Source: Candidatus Eiseniibacteriota bacterium (lineage in GTDB: Bacteria; Eisenbacteria; RBG-16-71-46; CAIMUX01; WJJG01). Taken from it: DNA of 64,000 nucleotides. Made by a program: the position numbers and the translations under genes. Shown piece by piece: positions 8,799 to 17,841 of this stretch. Under the pieces are notes generated by a model. That model saw only the letters and a list, made by a program, of their open reading frames with translations. It ran no database searches and had not been told where the DNA came from. The stretch covers positions 1 to 64,000 of the forward strand of contig JAGMBO010000040.1 of assembly GCA_023129715.1 (NCBI GenBank). The letters are read 5' to 3'. The stretch's first letter is position 1, and each line of letters opens with the position of its first letter.

Positions 8799-10904
8799 AT
8801 GAAGTGTAGCGCGCTAGCCCCTCGGACGGCGCTCCGGAGCTGGAGTATTGGCCATGCCAGCACGTGGCTTGCCGGGGCAGCGATCGTCCTGTCACTCCTG
8901 GTGACGGTGTCATCAGCATCTGGTGACAGTGGCTTTCACAGCCCTGGGTTCAGCCATGCCCCGGGTGTCGTCAAGCACGGGCCGGAAGCCACGCGAGATC
9001 GCGATACCTATGTACACCTGTACCACGACGATGGAACGTACGAGAATGCCTACGCCTGGTCTGACTTCACCGTCGCCCCACCGGATACGGGAGCCTTCGC
9101 AGAGTACTTCGATACCCCGGGCATTCTCGAGACCGTGATCTTCGGCCTCTCCCAGGCGGGAGGGCAGACGAATCAGACGATGGACATCGTCATCTGGACT
9201 GACGAGGGGGGGAATCCTGGGGAGGTCCTCTACTGTTTCCCCGGCTACAACCCCGGGCCGGTTGCAGTGTGGCCGGAGGTCTCCTTCCACGAAGTGTCTC
9301 TTGGCTTCGTCGAGATCATGGGCCCGCATTTCATCGGTTTCTGGCCCAACTGGCCGGGAGAGGACTTCGGCTGGTACATCGCGGCTGACGAGAACGGACC
9401 CGGGGGGGGAGCACCCCGGACGAACATCCTGGCAGGCCAGGACTTCCCTGCGGGATGGCAGCATCCCAATGTCATCCCACCGGCGATTGCCTGCCAAGCT
9501 CTGGCGATCCAGGAAGTGCTGTTTCCCTTCCCTGCCGAGGTGGCACATGACACCTATGAGTACTCTCCGGCTCTCTGTGGGGAGTTCGAGGAGTATGTCG
9601 ACACCCGTCTGGCCTGGGACGACTATCAGGCCTGGAATGGAGTCGAAGGCTGCCTGCCAGAGTTCGATACCAGTGGTCCTGACGTCGTCTACTTCGTGGC
9701 GCTTCCCGACAGCGGGGTCTTCTCGGCAACGCTCTACGATGACACCGGGGTGGGAGTCATCTACCTCGTCGAGAACCCCACGAAACCCGCGCAGAGCTGT
9801 CTTGACGGCGTTCCCTCGGCCACCGAACTCGTCTACGCGAACTACTCGGGGCAGACGCAGGAACTCTATCTGATTGTCGATTCTCCCTATGCCGCCGGCC
9901 TTACCGGATACCTCTGGGGCTATCTCGATGGCTATGTTTCCTTGGTTGACTGGAACTGGCTAGTCTCCGTTGTGTCTGAGGTACCGACGACGACAACCTC
10001 GACGACCACGACCACCACCACCACGACCACATCGACGACCGAGACGACCACGTCGACGACGACCACGACGACGACGACCACGACGACGACATCCACGACG
10101 ACATCTACCACGACCACGACGACTGTTTCAACGACCACCGAGACGACCACCGAGACAACCACCACAACGAGCATTACATCGAGCGAGACCAGTACAACGA
10201 CCGAAGCAACGACGACATCGACTGGATCCACGACGACAACGACGACTGTCTCGACCACCTCGACGACGATTCAGCCCACAACCACTGCTGCGACTACGAC
10301 GTCGACCTCTACGGCAACGACCTCGAGCACCACCTGCACGACAACCACAGTCACAACGACGACCTCGACGAGCGAGACGGTTACAACGACCACGACGACT
10401 ACGACCACGACGAGCACGACCACATGCGCTCGATGGACCAATGGCACGCAGACCCTGAATGCTACCGGGCTGGGCTATGGTCTGCGCGTGGGGGTTCACT
10501 GGCAGAGCTCATCGGGCAAGCTGGCCGACCTGGCAGGCGACGATCTGCGAGAGGTCGTCGACTACACGCGCAACGATTGGGGAGCAACACCGTCTCGGGT
10601 GATCATCGAGGTGCCCGGGATCGGCAGTGCAGGTCAGGCGGTGGATACGCATCGGATCGGTCCCGCAGGCGTACCACTGGAACCGGTCCGCGAGCGTCTG
10701 CCGGCTTACATGATCGCGTCCCAGCGATACGAATGGGATTGCCATGATGGCAACGGATGGCACAACCTGATGAACAACACGATCGAGCGCAAACTGTGGC
10801 GGCCTGCGGCCGGAGTGCGCTTCACGACGACCAAGAGCGGGCCCGGGGGGCCGTTCGTCTCGACGGAGGTCTACGCCGGACCGCCGACGACGACAAGCTT
10901 ATAG
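8799..10904 (+). CDS. Secreted protein with Thr-rich mucin-like linker
   Basis: Exported protein of 701 residues. ATG 8799 is seven bases after AAGGGG; GTG 8775 is an in-frame alternative. A signal sequence (about residues 20-48, AGAAIVLSLLVTVSSASG) precedes a globular domain of about 350 residues rich in aromatic residues and Gly (QTMDIVIWTDEGGNPGEVLYCFPGY, GPHFIGFWPNWPGEDFGWYIA), which looks like a beta-sandwich but which I cannot name. Residues about 395-540 are almost only Thr and Ser, a likely extended and possibly O-glycosylated linker. A separate C-terminal domain of about 160 residues follows (CARWTNGTQTLNATGLGYGLRVG...). There is no FlgD-like module, so export or anchoring may differ from its neighbours. 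The STN-like gene starts 28 bases downstream, suggesting a functional pair. Confidence 0.75.
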   Translation: MKCSALAPRTALRSWSIGHASTWLAGAAIVLSLLVTVSSASGDSGFHSPGFSHAPGVVKHGPEATRDRDTYVHLYHDDGTYENAYAWSDFTVAPPDTGAFAEYFDTPGILETVIFGLSQAGGQTNQTMDIVIWTDEGGNPGEVLYCFPGYNPGPVAVWPEVSFHEVSLGFVEIMGPHFIGFWPNWPGEDFGWYIAADENGPGGGAPRTNILAGQDFPAGWQHPNVIPPAIACQALAIQEVLFPFPAEVAHDTYEYSPALCGEFEEYVDTRLAWDDYQAWNGVEGCLPEFDTSGPDVVYFVALPDSGVFSATLYDDTGVGVIYLVENPTKPAQSCLDGVPSATELVYANYSGQTQELYLIVDSPYAAGLTGYLWGYLDGYVSLVDWNWLVSVVSEVPTTTTSTTTTTTTTTTSTTETTTSTTTTTTTTTTTTSTTTSTTTTTTVSTTTETTTETTTTTSITSSETSTTTEATTTSTGSTTTTTTVSTTSTTIQPTTTAATTTSTSTATTSSTTCTTTTVTTTTSTSETVTTTTTTTTTTSTTTCARWTNGTQTLNATGLGYGLRVGVHWQSSSGKLADLAGDDLREVVDYTRNDWGATPSRVIIEVPGIGSAGQAVDTHRIGPAGVPLEPVRERLPAYMIASQRYEWDCHDGNGWHNLMNNTIERKLWRPAAGVRFTTTKSGPGGPFVSTEVYAGPPTTTSL
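9986..10424 (+). repeat. ACN/TCN trinucleotide tract coding poly-Thr/Ser
   Basis: About 440 bp of ACG, ACC, ACA and TCG codons in imperfect tandem. It is all in frame and encodes the Thr-rich linker of the 8799 gene. Mixed codons show it is old rather than a fresh slippage product. Confidence 0.85.
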
Positions 10905-10932
10905 GCCGCGGCAGGCGGGGAGGTTCGGCACG

Positions 10933-11589
10933 ATGAGATGTGTTCCTGGTGGCACGCTGCGCTTCTTGTTCCTCGCGGGCGTCATGGGCACGCTGGGTGC
11001 CCCCGTCATCGTGACAGGTGAGGAGTCCCCGGCGGTTGATGGCGCGATCCTCGAGCGCCCCCTGGCGGAAGTCATCGCCCGCGACGCAAGCCTCGGCAAG
11101 GCAGTCAACCGACTACAGGACTACCACATCCTGGTCTGCTATGAGCAACTCAACTCCATTGACGAGCACACGGGCGCAATCGAGAAGCCCCGGGTGAACC
11201 TGGATGTCAAGGGGGTGACCGTGCGGGCGGTCCTCGATGAGATCGTCGCGGATGTCGGGGGCTACCGCTGGGAGTTCGATGCCGAGCACGGACTGGTCAA
11301 TCTATTGCCCGAGAATGCGTACGCCGAGCAGGTGCACCTGTCGGTGCACGCGGCCCAGGTCGGTCTGATGGACTTGCTGTGGGAGAGCGATCTCCATCTT
11401 GAAAGGTTCGGGATCTATCTGGTGCACGACGGTGTCTGGGCACCCAACATGCCGGTCTCGATCGATGTGGAGGACGAGTCCCTGCGAAACACCATGAATG
11501 CTCTCGTGGCCCAGGCACCAGGATGGGTCTGGCAATTGGTCGGCGTGGAGGGTCGGCGCACGCTGACGCTTTCTTACGCCGGCAAGTGA
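10933..11589 (+). CDS. Small exported protein with two STN-like repeats
   Basis: Protein of 218 residues with an N-terminal signal sequence (MRCVPGGTLRFLFLAGVMGTLGAPVIVTG). Two segments have the secretin/TonB N-terminal (STN, DUF4974-like) pattern: PRVNLDVKGVTVRAVLDEIVADVGGYRWEFD followed by NLLP, and MPVSIDVEDESLRNTMNALVAQAPGWVWQL followed by a short strand. STN domains work in periplasmic protein-protein contacts of secretins and TonB receptors; here the domain stands alone, so a docking or chaperone role for the preceding Thr-rich protein is an inference. It starts 28 bases after that gene and is closed by a strong hairpin at 11635-11664. Confidence 0.65.
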   Translation: MRCVPGGTLRFLFLAGVMGTLGAPVIVTGEESPAVDGAILERPLAEVIARDASLGKAVNRLQDYHILVCYEQLNSIDEHTGAIEKPRVNLDVKGVTVRAVLDEIVADVGGYRWEFDAEHGLVNLLPENAYAEQVHLSVHAAQVGLMDLLWESDLHLERFGIYLVHDGVWAPNMPVSIDVEDESLRNTMNALVAQAPGWVWQLVGVEGRRTLTLSYAGK

Positions 11590-11900
11590 TGCCCAGTGCC
11601 GGCTCGGCGGATCCTATCGGAGCATCGGAGCAATGGCGCTGCTCGTGCGTCCATGAGCAGCGCCCGTTCATTTCTAGCACACGATGCCGCTGGTCCGCCG
11701 ATGGCACTCTCCGCTAGACGACCCGCATTTCGCCGACGCCCACGTCATCATCGGCAATAGAATGCGCTTGCCGGCAGTCAGATGGGATGGGAGGATGATC
11801 CGCGCGCGGGGGTATGCGTCGGCGCTTTGGCGCGCCGGTGACCATGCCGCGCCCGGCAGAAGAGGGGGGCGAGCGGCAGTCATCGAGCGGAGGACCTACA
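11590..11900. other. Intergenic region ahead of the glycoconjugate operon
   Basis: 311 bp. It contains the terminator hairpin at 11635-11664 and, at 11889-11893, a GGAGG that sits seven bases before the TTG I take as the next start. I see no convincing -35/-10 pair and no small gene. Confidence 0.5.
11635..11664 (+). terminator. Rho-independent type hairpin
   Basis: GGCGCTGCTC and GAGCAGCGCC form a perfect 10-bp stem with a 10-base loop, followed by a weak T-rich stretch (TTCATTTCT). It lies 46 bases after the stop of the STN-like gene. Confidence 0.65.
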
Positions 11901-12794
11901 TTGTCAGTCGATGAGAGAACTTCCGAAACTGTTCGAAGCACACTGTCCCGATTCCGTTTTCGGGGAGTGTTCCCTCACCGCGCTTGGCACCATGGATGGC
12001 CGCTTCTCCTCGGACTGCTCGCATCTGTGAGCTGTCCCCCCGCGGCGCGGGCTGACGTGATTACGATTTCGGCAACGCCGAGCTACGTCGCGGATACCCT
12101 CTCGATCCATGTCCGCAACGATGGCGATGAGCCGGCAGTGAATGTTCAGGTCTCGATTGATCTCCAGGGTATCGTCCGGCAGAGCCCCATGGTGGAGGCG
12201 CTGCATCCGGGTGAGGCTTACCGTTTCCCGTTCGCCATCGATGAACGGGAAGGTGTCGGTACCTACGCGGTTGCGATGCTGATCGAGTACTCCGATGCCA
12301 ATCTCCATCCCTTCTCGTCGCCGCTTGTCTACCTCCTGCGGATTGGACCGGCGCGCCGCTCAGAGGTGTTCGGATCGATTGATCCGACCAGCATCAGCGA
12401 CGAGGCGGCGCTGTCTCTCCATCTCCACAATCAGGGCGAGACGGCCCGCGAGGTTGCGGTGCGATTCCATGGTCCCCGGGAGCTCCCCGCACTTGAGAAG
12501 GAGCAGGTGGTTGTCCTCGACCCGCTCGGCGAGGAAGACATCACATTCCATCTGCGCAACTTCGCGGCCACTCCACGAAGCCGCTACACGATCTTCGCGA
12601 TTCTGACCTACGAGGCAGACGGCCTTCTCTTCGCCTCCTTTGCCCGGGGCGAGGTCGAAGTCGTATTGCCCAGTCGCTTCCTCTCGCCACGGCTCTGGAC
12701 CGGCCTGGGGTTGCTCCTGGTGATCGTCGCGACGATCACCGTTTGGCGGCGCACGCGGAGGAGTTCCGCCCAGGAGTTGGATGCTCACCGATGA
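11901..12794 (+). CDS. Membrane-anchored CARDB/NEW3-like protein
   Basis: Protein of about 297 residues. The track starts at ATG 11814, but GGAGG is placed seven bases before an in-frame TTG at 11901 (then SVDERTSETV), which I favour. A signal or anchor helix (WPLLLGLLASVSC...AARA) leads into two beta-sandwich repeats of the CARDB/NEW3 kind (DTLSIHVRNDGDEPAVNVQVSI; AALSLHLHNQGETAREVAVRF). A C-terminal helix (LWTGLGLLLVIVATITVW) with basic residues after it would leave the bulk outside the membrane. Its stop overlaps the glycosyltransferase start (ATGA), so it is the first gene of the glycoconjugate operon. No catalytic motif seen; binding or scaffolding is likely. Confidence 0.7.
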   Translation: MSVDERTSETVRSTLSRFRFRGVFPHRAWHHGWPLLLGLLASVSCPPAARADVITISATPSYVADTLSIHVRNDGDEPAVNVQVSIDLQGIVRQSPMVEALHPGEAYRFPFAIDEREGVGTYAVAMLIEYSDANLHPFSSPLVYLLRIGPARRSEVFGSIDPTSISDEAALSLHLHNQGETAREVAVRFHGPRELPALEKEQVVVLDPLGEEDITFHLRNFAATPRSRYTIFAILTYEADGLLFASFARGEVEVVLPSRFLSPRLWTGLGLLLVIVATITVWRRTRRSSAQELDAHR

Positions 12795-13834
12795 GAAGAG
12801 ACCAGATCCGTGGGACTCCGCGCGCATCGCAAGGGGAACGGCCCGCAGGCGTGGCCGCTCCCGCGGTGGCGGTTTCGATCGTCATTCCCCTGTTCAACGA
12901 GGAGGCCAGTATCGCAGAGCTCCTCCGGCGGCTGACAGCGACCATGCAGGCTGCTGGACAGTCCTACGAGGTGATCTGCGTCGACGATGGCAGCACGGAC
13001 GCTACGCCACGCACACTACGGGCATTGCGCGAGGCGGACGCGCGAATCAAGATCATCCGACTAAGGGCCAATTTCGGCCAGACTGCGGCCCTGGCGGCCG
13101 GTTTCGCGGCGGCCCGCGGCGATGCCGTGGTGGCGATGGACGGCGATCTGCAGCATTCGCCGGAGGAGATTCCCCGTTTCCTCGATAAGCTGGCCGAGGG
13201 GTACGACATCGTCAGTGGCTGGCGGACGCAGCGTGTGGACTCAGCTCTCTGCCGACGTCTCCCCTCCCGCGTGGCCAACTGGATGATGGCCAAGTTGTCG
13301 GGCATTCCCATTCATGACTTTGGGACGACCTTCAAGGCATATCGGAGACATGTCATCCGCGGCGTTCGATTGTACGGGGACTTCCATCGCTTCATCCCGG
13401 CGCTGACCAAAGACATGAAACTCCGCGTCACCGAAATCCCGGTTGCGAACTGCTTGCGGCCGGGGGGATCGTCGAACTATGGACTGGGACGAACGCTGAC
13501 CGTGTTCTTCGACCTGATGCGGATCAAGATCCTCACCCAGTACATGAGCCGACCCCTGCATCTGTTCGGGTCCATCGGGCTGCTGATGGGCGCCTTCTCG
13601 GCCTGTACACTCCTCTATCTCGTATATGTCAAGTTCACGCGCCACGTGCATATCATGGAGGAGCGGGGTCCCCTCTTCTTGTTGATGATTCTGACGATGA
13701 TCGTGGGCATCCAGCTTGTTTGTGTCGGCATCCTCGGCGAGATGATCTTCAAGATGTATGCGGATACGAGCGATCGGCCGATCTACTCCATTGAGGAAAC
13801 CGTTGGATTCGAGGATGAAGAAGCTGATCGTTAA
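12791..13834 (+). CDS. Family 2 glycosyltransferase, GtrB/DPM1-like with two TM helices
   Basis: Membrane-associated glycosyltransferase of 347 residues that probably moves a sugar from a nucleotide donor to a polyprenyl phosphate. ATG 12791 overlaps the preceding TGA. The GT-A core shows SIVIPLFNEEASI, CVDDGSTDAT, the acceptor-side MDGDLQHSPEEIP and the GWRTQR loop. Two C-terminal helices follow (HLFGSIGLLMGAFSACTLLYLVY and LFLLMILTMIVGIQLVCVGILGEM), the architecture of GtrB, ArnC and bacterial DPM synthases. Its last 20 bases overlap the YdjC-like gene, so translation is coupled. It is a reasonable first committed enzyme for the operon's lipid-linked glycan. The sugar cannot be read from sequence. 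Confidence 0.88.
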   Translation: MRRDQIRGTPRASQGERPAGVAAPAVAVSIVIPLFNEEASIAELLRRLTATMQAAGQSYEVICVDDGSTDATPRTLRALREADARIKIIRLRANFGQTAALAAGFAAARGDAVVAMDGDLQHSPEEIPRFLDKLAEGYDIVSGWRTQRVDSALCRRLPSRVANWMMAKLSGIPIHDFGTTFKAYRRHVIRGVRLYGDFHRFIPALTKDMKLRVTEIPVANCLRPGGSSNYGLGRTLTVFFDLMRIKILTQYMSRPLHLFGSIGLLMGAFSACTLLYLVYVKFTRHVHIMEERGPLFLLMILTMIVGIQLVCVGILGEMIFKMYADTSDRPIYSIEETVGFEDEEADR

Positions 13835-14726
13835 TGCGGATGACTTCGGCTGGTCGGATTCTGTCAATCGCGGCATCATTGCGGGCCACCAGAACGGAAT
13901 CGTCTCCAGTACGTCCGTGATGGTCAACATGCCTGGTTTCGAGGGTGCGGTTGACCTTGCCCGGGCGAATCCAGCTCTGGGCGTGGGTCTGCATCTCAAT
14001 CTGGTGCGGGGAAGAGCAGCGGCGGCGCCGGAACGCATACCGTCGCTCGTGGATCGCGAGGGCTTCTTCCGTCGCTCGGCGACCGCTCTGCTGCGAGATC
14101 TGTGGGGGCGGCGGGTCTCTCCGCTCGAGATCGCCCGGGAGTGGCGGGCGCAGGCGGAACGCTTGCTGAAAGCAGGCATCCGCCCAACTCATCTGGATAG
14201 CGAGAAGCACCTGCATGCCCTGCCCGGTCTGGCACCGATTCTGGTCGAACTCGGCCGGGCGATCGGTGTCCCGGCGTTCCGGCGGGTGAGCTTCGAGCGG
14301 CTGACTCCGCGGGTGCTCCTGTGGAGAAGCAGCTATAAGATGATCGGCCTCGCCACGGGAACAGCGCTGGGGCTCGCGCTGGTGGGAAGAGCCGGGATCC
14401 GTCCGCTGCGCGCGCCCGACCGGACCGTGGGGCTAACGGCGGCTGGGCACCTGACAGTCGGGGAGTTGCTGCGCATCCTGCGCCGCGTAGCTTCGGGGAT
14501 CAGCGAGCTGGTGGTGCATCCGGGACTCGTGGATCAGGAGTGTCGCGAGATCAGCGCGCACTGCGGGGGAGCCTTCATCGATGCCCATCGCGAGGGGGAG
14601 CTGCAGACGCTCACTGATCCGCTGGTGAGTGCGGCCTGCCGGGAAAGGGGAATCCAACTCGTTGACTTCGGCGCGCTGACAGAGGAGGCCGATCGGGCAA
14701 GTGTCCCTCCGGCGCCAGGAAGGTGA
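13815..14726 (+). CDS. YdjC/ChbG-family carbohydrate deacetylase
   Basis: Predicted metal-dependent deacetylase of 303 residues. ATG 13815 (MKKLIVNADDFGWSD), preceded by GAGG, is preferred over the track start because NADDFG is the normal N-terminus of the family and holds the metal-binding Asp pair. GVGLHLNLVRG and THLDSEKHLHALPGL supply the His and Asp/Glu residues expected around the metal. WWWVHPG-type terminal block appears as LVVHPGLVDQEC. Relatives include ChbG and the hopanoid enzyme HpnK. Next to a polyprenyl-type glycosyltransferase, removal of an N-acetyl group from a lipid-linked amino sugar is the likely job. It overlaps the upstream gene by 20 bases. Confidence 0.85.
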   Translation: MKKLIVNADDFGWSDSVNRGIIAGHQNGIVSSTSVMVNMPGFEGAVDLARANPALGVGLHLNLVRGRAAAAPERIPSLVDREGFFRRSATALLRDLWGRRVSPLEIAREWRAQAERLLKAGIRPTHLDSEKHLHALPGLAPILVELGRAIGVPAFRRVSFERLTPRVLLWRSSYKMIGLATGTALGLALVGRAGIRPLRAPDRTVGLTAAGHLTVGELLRILRRVASGISELVVHPGLVDQECREISAHCGGAFIDAHREGELQTLTDPLVSAACRERGIQLVDFGALTEEADRASVPPAPGR

Positions 14727-14729
14727 TTG

Positions 14730-15812
14730 ATGGCTGAGGGGTGGGATCGGCTGACAGTCGGGCCGGCGGCGGCGGATGATCTGTCGGCGGGTGGCGAGCT
14801 GGAGACGTTCGTGCACTCCCATCCACAGGCTTCCATCTACCACGAGCCCGCCTGGCTGCGGCACATCGCCGGGAGCTATGGAGTGAGACCGCTGCACCTG
14901 TTGGCACGCCGCCGGAAGGAGCTGGTCGGATTCCTGCCGCTCTTCGTGATGCGGACGATCCTCGGTGAGCGGGTGGCGGTCTCCTCTCCGTTCTCCAACT
15001 ATGGCGGCCTCCTCGCCACCAGCCCGGAAGCCGCGGCGCAACTGCGCGACGCGGCCGCCGCCCAGGCCAGCCGGCGTCACTGTCGCTACGTGGAGATCAA
15101 AGAGCGCAGACCAAACGATTGGCCGGATGCCTGGGTCCAGGCTGTAGACTTCTGCTCGCCGGTCATCGACTTGCGTTGCGGAGACGCGAGCCAATTGTGG
15201 AAGCATGGTCTTCGACCCAAGACCCGCAATCAGGTGCGCAAGAGTATTCGCAGTGGCCTGACCATGAGGGAAGCTCCGGAGGAACAGCGCGGAGATTTCC
15301 TGAAGGTTCATGATCGGGCGATGCGGGACCTGGGTACCCCAGCCCACGGGAGGCGGTGGTTCCGCAGTCTCTTCACGCTGCTCGCAGCGCGGGCGCGGGT
15401 CTACGTCGTCTATCATGAGGGTGACCCCGTGGCGGCAGCTCTCCTGCTGCGCGAATCTCGCGGGGCGGTCCTGCAGAACTGCCTGGCCCTCCTGTCATCG
15501 CTGGAGATGTGTCCGAACAACCTGATCTACTGGCGACTCATCGAACAGGGGATCGAGCAGGGTTGGGAGTATCTCGATCTCGGCCGCAGCCGCATCGGAA
15601 GTGGGACGTACCGATACAAGATGCAGTGGGGTGCCGAGGCGGTGATTTCACCATACATGTACCATTTCCCGCGGCAGCGGGCGCGGCCGAACCTGCCCAG
15701 CCTCCATCCCGACAATCCCGCCTTCGGGGCGCTGATCAGGATCTGGCAGCGCCTGCCCGTGGGGATGGCGCGCTGGATAGGGCCGGCGATTCGACGCCAC
15801 ATCACGACGTAG
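14730..15812 (+). CDS. FemAB/GNAT-like acyl or aminoacyl transferase
   Basis: 360-residue protein of the FemAB-like (BioF2-type, GNAT_6) family often found beside exopolysaccharide genes. ATG 14730 follows AGGAAGG and comes three bases after the upstream stop. Visible blocks are SIYHEPAWLRHIAGSYGV, GFLPLFVMRTILGERVAVSSPFSNYGG, LRPKTRNQVRKSIRSGLTM and the C-terminal LDLGRSRIGSGTYRYKMQWGAEA. These match the family pattern of an N-terminal acceptor half and a GNAT half ending in a YKxxWG motif. It may add an acyl or aminoacyl group to the operon's sugar, but the donor is unknown. No signal peptide, so cytoplasmic. Confidence 0.78.
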   Translation: MAEGWDRLTVGPAAADDLSAGGELETFVHSHPQASIYHEPAWLRHIAGSYGVRPLHLLARRRKELVGFLPLFVMRTILGERVAVSSPFSNYGGLLATSPEAAAQLRDAAAAQASRRHCRYVEIKERRPNDWPDAWVQAVDFCSPVIDLRCGDASQLWKHGLRPKTRNQVRKSIRSGLTMREAPEEQRGDFLKVHDRAMRDLGTPAHGRRWFRSLFTLLAARARVYVVYHEGDPVAAALLLRESRGAVLQNCLALLSSLEMCPNNLIYWRLIEQGIEQGWEYLDLGRSRIGSGTYRYKMQWGAEAVISPYMYHFPRQRARPNLPSLHPDNPAFGALIRIWQRLPVGMARWIGPAIRRHITT

Positions 15813-15908
15813 CCGAACAGTACAATCAAGTGCGATTGGAGGAATGGCCTCGAATCGAATCGGCAGCAAGGGAGTGACATTGACAATCTCGTTGCGGAGG
15901 AAGGCTCG

Positions 15909-17087
15909 GTGATCGTGGAGCAGCGGAAGCAGAAGCGCAGGCCCGGCTGGCATGCCTGGTTTCCATTGCTCGGACTGTTGCTCTTCGGGGGTCTCCTGTT
16001 GACCGCCGATCGGCAGCGGATCCTGGAGATCCTGGGCCAGGCTGCGCCCATGCCACTTGTCGCCGGGGTACTCCTCTATGTCCTGGTCTACGTGCTCAAG
16101 ACAGTTCGCTGGCTGGTCTGCCTGTCGCTGCAGGGGATTCCCGCACCCTATGGGGGGAGTCTGGCCGCCTACACGGCGGGAGCGGCGGTCGGCAGTGTCA
16201 CTCCGGGGCGTATCGGGGAGCTCATCCGCTGGAGTTTCCTGCGAGCGCGGGGTGCGGGGGCGGCGCGCGCCGCGGCGGGCGTGCTGCTCGACCGGATCCT
16301 CGATGTTGCGATCACGCTTCTGGCTGCCGCAGTCCTCGTGGCCGGAGCGTTCGGTCTTGGCCTCGGCGCGGGAAACGAGAGCGAGTGGGTGCCGGCGGGC
16401 TGGTCCCTAGGTGGACTCCCCGGGGCCCTCCTGGCGATCCTGGCCGCTCTCGGGGTCGTCGGCGCGGCCTTCCTGCTTCTCTGGCTGGGGCAGCGCCGCC
16501 TCGCCCGCCGACCGGGCGATTGCGGTGGCGAGCCGGTCGAGCGGGTCGGCTCTGGGCAGGCGCGGCGAGCGTCGGGCGGGCTTGGCCGGATGGGGCGCCT
16601 GCTCCCCGCCTGGGTACGCGAACGACTGCCGGCGGAGGCTTGGGCGGAGTTCACGGACGGTCTCCTGGTTCTCCGAGGGCGCTGGTTGTGGTTCACCATT
16701 GCCTTGAGTCTGCTCATCTGGGGGCTCAATCTAGCGGTCAGCTACTCGATCTTCCGGGCGGTGGGGCCGCAGCCGCCCGTGGCGCAATTCGCACTCGCCT
16801 ATGGCCTGGCAGGAGTGGCCTCCTACCTGCCGATCTCGATCTCCGGCCTCGGCTCGCGCGAGCTGATCTTCATTGGATTGATGGCCCCGCTGGGGGTGCC
16901 GCGGGAGGTGATCCTGAGCTACGGCATCCTCGAGGTGGCCTTCGTCACCCTCCTGACGGGGTTGCTCGCGGCGGCATTCGCGCTTCTCGCAGGGGGAGTG
17001 AACCGGACGGCGCAACTCGTTGGGGATCTCCTGCGCAGCAGGTGGTCCCGTTCGCGGCCCATCCGGGATGGAAGGGAGCGCGATTAG
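15909..17087 (+). CDS. Lysylphosphatidylglycerol-synthase-TM (UPF0104/AglD) family membrane protein
   Basis: Integral membrane protein of 392 residues with about eight helices. GTG 15909 is preceded by GAGGAAGG. Family features are YVLKTVRWLVCL, the AYTAGAAVGSVTPGRIGELIRW block with its conserved PGR.GE, LLDRILDVAITLLAAAVL and the late GLAGVASYLPISISGLGSRE. This is the integral half of MprF without its transferase half. Stand-alone copies are thought to move lipid-linked substrates or to assist glycosyl transfer. Here, inside a glycan operon, a flippase-like role is an inference. A hydrophilic loop with low-complexity sequence (about residues 195-230) separates the two halves. A 96-base gap before it holds nothing evident. 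Confidence 0.82.
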   Translation: MIVEQRKQKRRPGWHAWFPLLGLLLFGGLLLTADRQRILEILGQAAPMPLVAGVLLYVLVYVLKTVRWLVCLSLQGIPAPYGGSLAAYTAGAAVGSVTPGRIGELIRWSFLRARGAGAARAAAGVLLDRILDVAITLLAAAVLVAGAFGLGLGAGNESEWVPAGWSLGGLPGALLAILAALGVVGAAFLLLWLGQRRLARRPGDCGGEPVERVGSGQARRASGGLGRMGRLLPAWVRERLPAEAWAEFTDGLLVLRGRWLWFTIALSLLIWGLNLAVSYSIFRAVGPQPPVAQFALAYGLAGVASYLPISISGLGSRELIFIGLMAPLGVPREVILSYGILEVAFVTLLTGLLAAAFALLAGGVNRTAQLVGDLLRSRWSRSRPIRDGRERD

Positions 17088-17157
17088 CGCGCCTCCAAGA
17101 CTGGCGGTCCACGGCAGCGCATGGCTCACTGAGTGGCTCACGGAGTGGCAAAGATCG

Positions 17158-17841
17158 ATGTCTCGGTTCCGATCACCAGGCGTGCGGGAACGCTGCTTCC
17201 GGGAGCACTTCGACCGCAACGCTCTGGCACGGGATGATCTCCGAACGGCGGACTACTCCAACGCCGCCAGCTACGGCCTCCGTCAAGCGGTCGTCTCCCG
17301 GTGGCTGTCGGGTTTGGTCGGCCTGCGAATTGCCGACATCGGATGCGGCAATGGTCTGCTCACGACTGACCTGGCGAAGACCAACCGTGTCTTCGGCGTC
17401 GATCTGGCCCTGGGCATGGTTCGCCTGGCCGGCGGTCGCGGTTTGCTGGGCGCTCAGGCTCGTGCCGCGCAACTCCCGCTCCGCGGAGAGAGCTGTGACG
17501 TAACCCTGGTCGTGGAACTTGCGCAATATCTTCCGCACCTGGAGGACCTCATCACCGAGATCGTGCGTATCACCCACCCGGGTGGCCGGATCATCTTCTC
17601 CTGCCTGCACCGCTCGCTGGCACGCCGCATGTGGTCGACGCTGAAGCCCGCCGGGCCGCTCAATCCCTATCTTCACTCCCCGAGGTCGGTGCAGCGGATC
17701 CTGGCGGCGGGCGGGGTTCGGGTCATCGAATCGTGCGTTTGGTTCCAGCCGTTGCGCGTGCGGAGTACGTCGCGGCTTGGTCGCTGCCTGGGCCAGCTTG
17801 CCGGAAGCGCGTTTGCCGTCATGGGGATTCGAGAGTCATGA
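17158..17841 (+). CDS. SAM-dependent methyltransferase (Methyltransf_11 type)
   Basis: 227-residue cytoplasmic methyltransferase. Motif I is IADIGCGNGLLTTDLA with GVDLALGMVRLA after it. LVVELAQYLPHLEDLITEIVRITHPGGRIIFSCLH is the motif II-III region. The track's longer frame starts inside the upstream gene; ATG 17158 (MSRFRSPGVRERCFREHFDR) gives the usual N-terminus with FREHFD..A..Y, although GGAG is 12 bases away. Its TGA overlaps the ATG of the aminotransferase gene (ATGA). In this operon it probably methylates the sugar or its lipid. Confidence 0.8.
   Translation: MSRFRSPGVRERCFREHFDRNALARDDLRTADYSNAASYGLRQAVVSRWLSGLVGLRIADIGCGNGLLTTDLAKTNRVFGVDLALGMVRLAGGRGLLGAQARAAQLPLRGESCDVTLVVELAQYLPHLEDLITEIVRITHPGGRIIFSCLHRSLARRMWSTLKPAGPLNPYLHSPRSVQRILAAGGVRVIESCVWFQPLRVRSTSRLGRCLGQLAGSAFAVMGIRES

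Noticed and set aside
7844-8863. 339-codon minus-strand ORF
   Set aside because: Antisense of the small FlgD-module protein, which has a promoter, Shine-Dalgarno and signal peptide.
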